From Candidatus Pelagibacter communis (GTDB taxonomy: Bacteria; Pseudomonadota; Alphaproteobacteria; Pelagibacterales; Pelagibacteraceae), in NCBI RefSeq assembly GCF_012932795.1, contig NZ_LANA01000001.1, forward strand, positions 58,022-122,021: 64,000 nucleotides of DNA, in the 5' to 3' direction. Position numbers and translations under genes: made by a program. Positions 62,767 through 64,000 of the stretch are shown here, piece after piece. A model generated the notes under the pieces. That model searched no databases. It was not told the DNA's origin and worked only from the letters and a program-made list of their open reading frames with translations. Each line of letters begins with the position of its first letter. Position 1 is the first letter of the stretch.

Positions 62767-63645
62767 TTATTTAATATCATACGTTAATTCAATTAAATTT
62801 TTATTTGTTTTATAGAAATTTTTCAAAAATAATTTTTTCTTCTCATATTTTAAGAATATTTTATTAAATAAATAATTATTTCTAAAAAAAATTTTTACTT
62901 TATCTTTAATTTTTTTCCACACAATACTTAAGGAAGATTTTTTTATAGTGTCAAACTGAGTATTATCTGATTTTTTATTCCAAACATACTCATAATCAGA
63001 TTGTTGAGCTTTTTGGATTATATTCTCTGATTTTTTTGTTGTTGCTACAAAAATATATAATGGTGTAAAAGAATTTAATTCTAGTCTTTCATTTTTGGGT
63101 TTTTTATTTATTTGCCAATAAGTTTTATCATCATAACTATCAATTAAATGGAGTTTGGTTGATTGATATCCATTTGAATTATCATAAAGACTAAAAAAGA
63201 GCTCTGGAGAAAATTGCCAAAATCCATGACCACACTGATTATTTGCTGGTAGACAATGAATTATTCTTCCACCTTTTTTACAAAGTTTTGATATATTTTT
63301 TAAACTCTGGTTTACATTAAAAACATGCTCTGAAGTTCCAATATCAATAATTGTATCATATTGTTTAGTAATATTTTTTAGTTCTTCATTCATATTAAAA
63401 ACTATATTGGCACCTTCAAAATTTGAATTATCAATTGAATGTACTAAATTTGCACCAAAATATTCTGTAAAAATTGTATCACAATACTCTTCAGAAAAAG
63501 CTATATTGCTCTCTAGTCCTAATAACTTCAATTTTTTTTTATCAATTTGGTTACCTAACCTGCCTAATGTAAGCACATCTCCAAGTTCGCCAAATTCATC
63601 TATGTTTTTTTTTAATAAATCAAATGTTTGAAAGGTCATTCCCAT
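62767..63645 (-). CDS. Class I methyltransferase-like protein
   Basis: A 292-residue protein with a Rossmann-type methyltransferase core: YDTIIDIGTSEHVFNVNQSLKNISKLCKKGGRIIHCLP near residues 92-130 resembles SAM-binding motif I and the post-motif strand, although IDIGTSEHV lacks the full glycine loop. GHGFWQFSPELFFSLY is a segment seen in proteins acting on surface sugars or in methyltransferase-like FkbM relatives. The last 80 residues are lysine-rich. The function is unknown. It converges on ygfZ with a 4 bp gap. Confidence 0.6.
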   Translation of the reverse strand: MGMTFQTFDLLKKNIDEFGELGDVLTLGRLGNQIDKKKLKLLGLESNIAFSEEYCDTIFTEYFGANLVHSIDNSNFEGANIVFNMNEELKNITKQYDTIIDIGTSEHVFNVNQSLKNISKLCKKGGRIIHCLPANNQCGHGFWQFSPELFFSLYDNSNGYQSTKLHLIDSYDDKTYWQINKKPKNERLELNSFTPLYIFVATTKKSENIIQKAQQSDYEYVWNKKSDNTQFDTIKKSSLSIVWKKIKDKVKIFFRNNYLFNKIFLKYEKKKLFLKNFYKTNKNLIELTYDIK

Positions 63646-63738
63646 AATTTTATTATATATAATATTTAAACATTCTTGTAATTATAAATGCGTCAGATTT
63701 AGTAATGACAAGGTTCTCTCAAATTGATAGGTTTTGAT

Positions 63739-64000
63739 ATGGAATTTACAACAGAAATAAGAATAGCAACAGATCCTATTTATCAAAAGATCTCAAAGGT
63801 TATGCCTGAGATTGAATGGTCAGTTCATGCTCCTTACATTCATAGAATTAATCAATTAAAAAAAGAAAAAAATGCAATTTTGCTTGCTCACAACTATCAA
63901 ACTCCAGAAATTTATCATGGTGTAGCAGATGTTGCTGCAGACTCGCTAGCTCTTGCAATAGAGGCAGCAAAAACTAGTGCTGATATAATTGTAATGGCTG
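63739..64000 (+). CDS. nadA: Quinolinate synthase NadA, 3' end beyond the window
   Basis: NadA condenses iminoaspartate with dihydroxyacetone phosphate to quinolinate for NAD synthesis, using a [4Fe-4S] cluster. The 87 visible residues start [20 protein letters not shown] and include [27 protein letters not shown], which is diagnostic. The cluster cysteines lie beyond the right edge. The start ATG is at 63739, with a 93 bp gap to the divergent methyltransferase-like gene in which I see no other gene. Confidence 0.92.
   Translation, partial: MEFTTEIRIATDPIYQKISKVMPEIEWSVHAPYIHRINQLKKEKNAILLAHNYQTPEIYHGVADVAADSLALAIEAAKTSADIIVMA

Noticed and set aside
1..64000. Mobile elements, CRISPR arrays, tRNA or rRNA genes
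   Set aside because: No transposase, integrase, regularly spaced repeats, cloverleaf sequence or rRNA segment was recognised; nearly all DNA is accounted for by protein genes.

Overview
The window comes from an extremely compact, AT-rich bacterial chromosome whose gene content fits the marine SAR11 clade (Pelagibacterales, Candidatus Pelagibacter-like). The main evidence is a blue-type proteorhodopsin followed by a ferredoxin/FNR/GST cassette, a tandem glycine riboswitch on gcvTHP, TRAP and ectoine-type uptake systems, alphaproteobacterial GAAC-N7-GAAC SOS boxes, and near-zero spacing between genes with many 1-11 bp overlaps. The assignment rests on recalled gene content and was not checked by a database search. 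I see no rRNA, tRNA, CRISPR array, transposase, integrase or phage gene. No stretch over 300 bases lacks a gene. The longest gaps are 58089-58302 (proteorhodopsin/prpE divergent region), 21908-22102 (riboswitch leader) and 44826-44990 (umuD promoter region).

Layout. 1-1735: an EamA permease coupled to a creatinase that runs off the left edge. 1787-9947: molybdenum cofactor genes (moeA, mobA), an IscU-like protein, an HPP membrane protein, fdhD and a two-gene NAD-dependent formate dehydrogenase, forming one formate-oxidation locus. 10001-12583: SelO and a DAO-type FAD oxidoreductase. 12591-17552: TspO, an SDR, a DUF3833 lipoprotein, a cyclopropane-type fatty acid synthase, DUF1365 and an amine-oxidase-like flavoprotein, probably a membrane-lipid modification cluster. 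17565-22068: gcvP, gcvH, gcvT and their riboswitch. 22103-28739: an EamA permease, 5-oxoprolinase pxpC/pxpB with divergent pxpA, a TPR protein and a TRAP transporter. 28853-37647: TerC, then a long leftward run (psd, pssA, a glycosyltransferase, rlmE, guaB, a TPR protein, guaA, panB), then icd. 37640-46644: alaS, recA, a TolC-like protein, a glycerate-kinase-like protein, GFA and SOUL proteins, and the umuDC operon. 46641-50236: a hydratase, two glycosyltransferases and a DksA-like protein. 50251-55271: an ectoine-type ABC transporter, a MOSC protein, a PhyH dioxygenase and two tiny membrane-protein ORFs. 55276-58088: GST, FNR, ferredoxin, proteorhodopsin. 58303-64000: prpE, an SMR transporter, dihydroorotase, ygfZ, a methyltransferase-like protein and the start of nadA.

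How the genes fit together. Much of the window concerns small nitrogenous and one-carbon compounds. Creatinase would release sarcosine and urea, a DAO-type enzyme might oxidise a methylated amino acid, the glycine cleavage system feeds methylene-tetrahydrofolate, and formate dehydrogenase recovers NADH. Proteorhodopsin adds light-driven proton motive force. Features that deserve attention are an IMP dehydrogenase with no CBS module, a formate dehydrogenase fusion with a rearranged [4Fe-4S] cysteine set, exact SOS boxes at both recA and umuD, transcription terminators inside both solute-uptake operons just after the binding-protein gene, and a dihydroorotase lacking the first metal-binding histidine.
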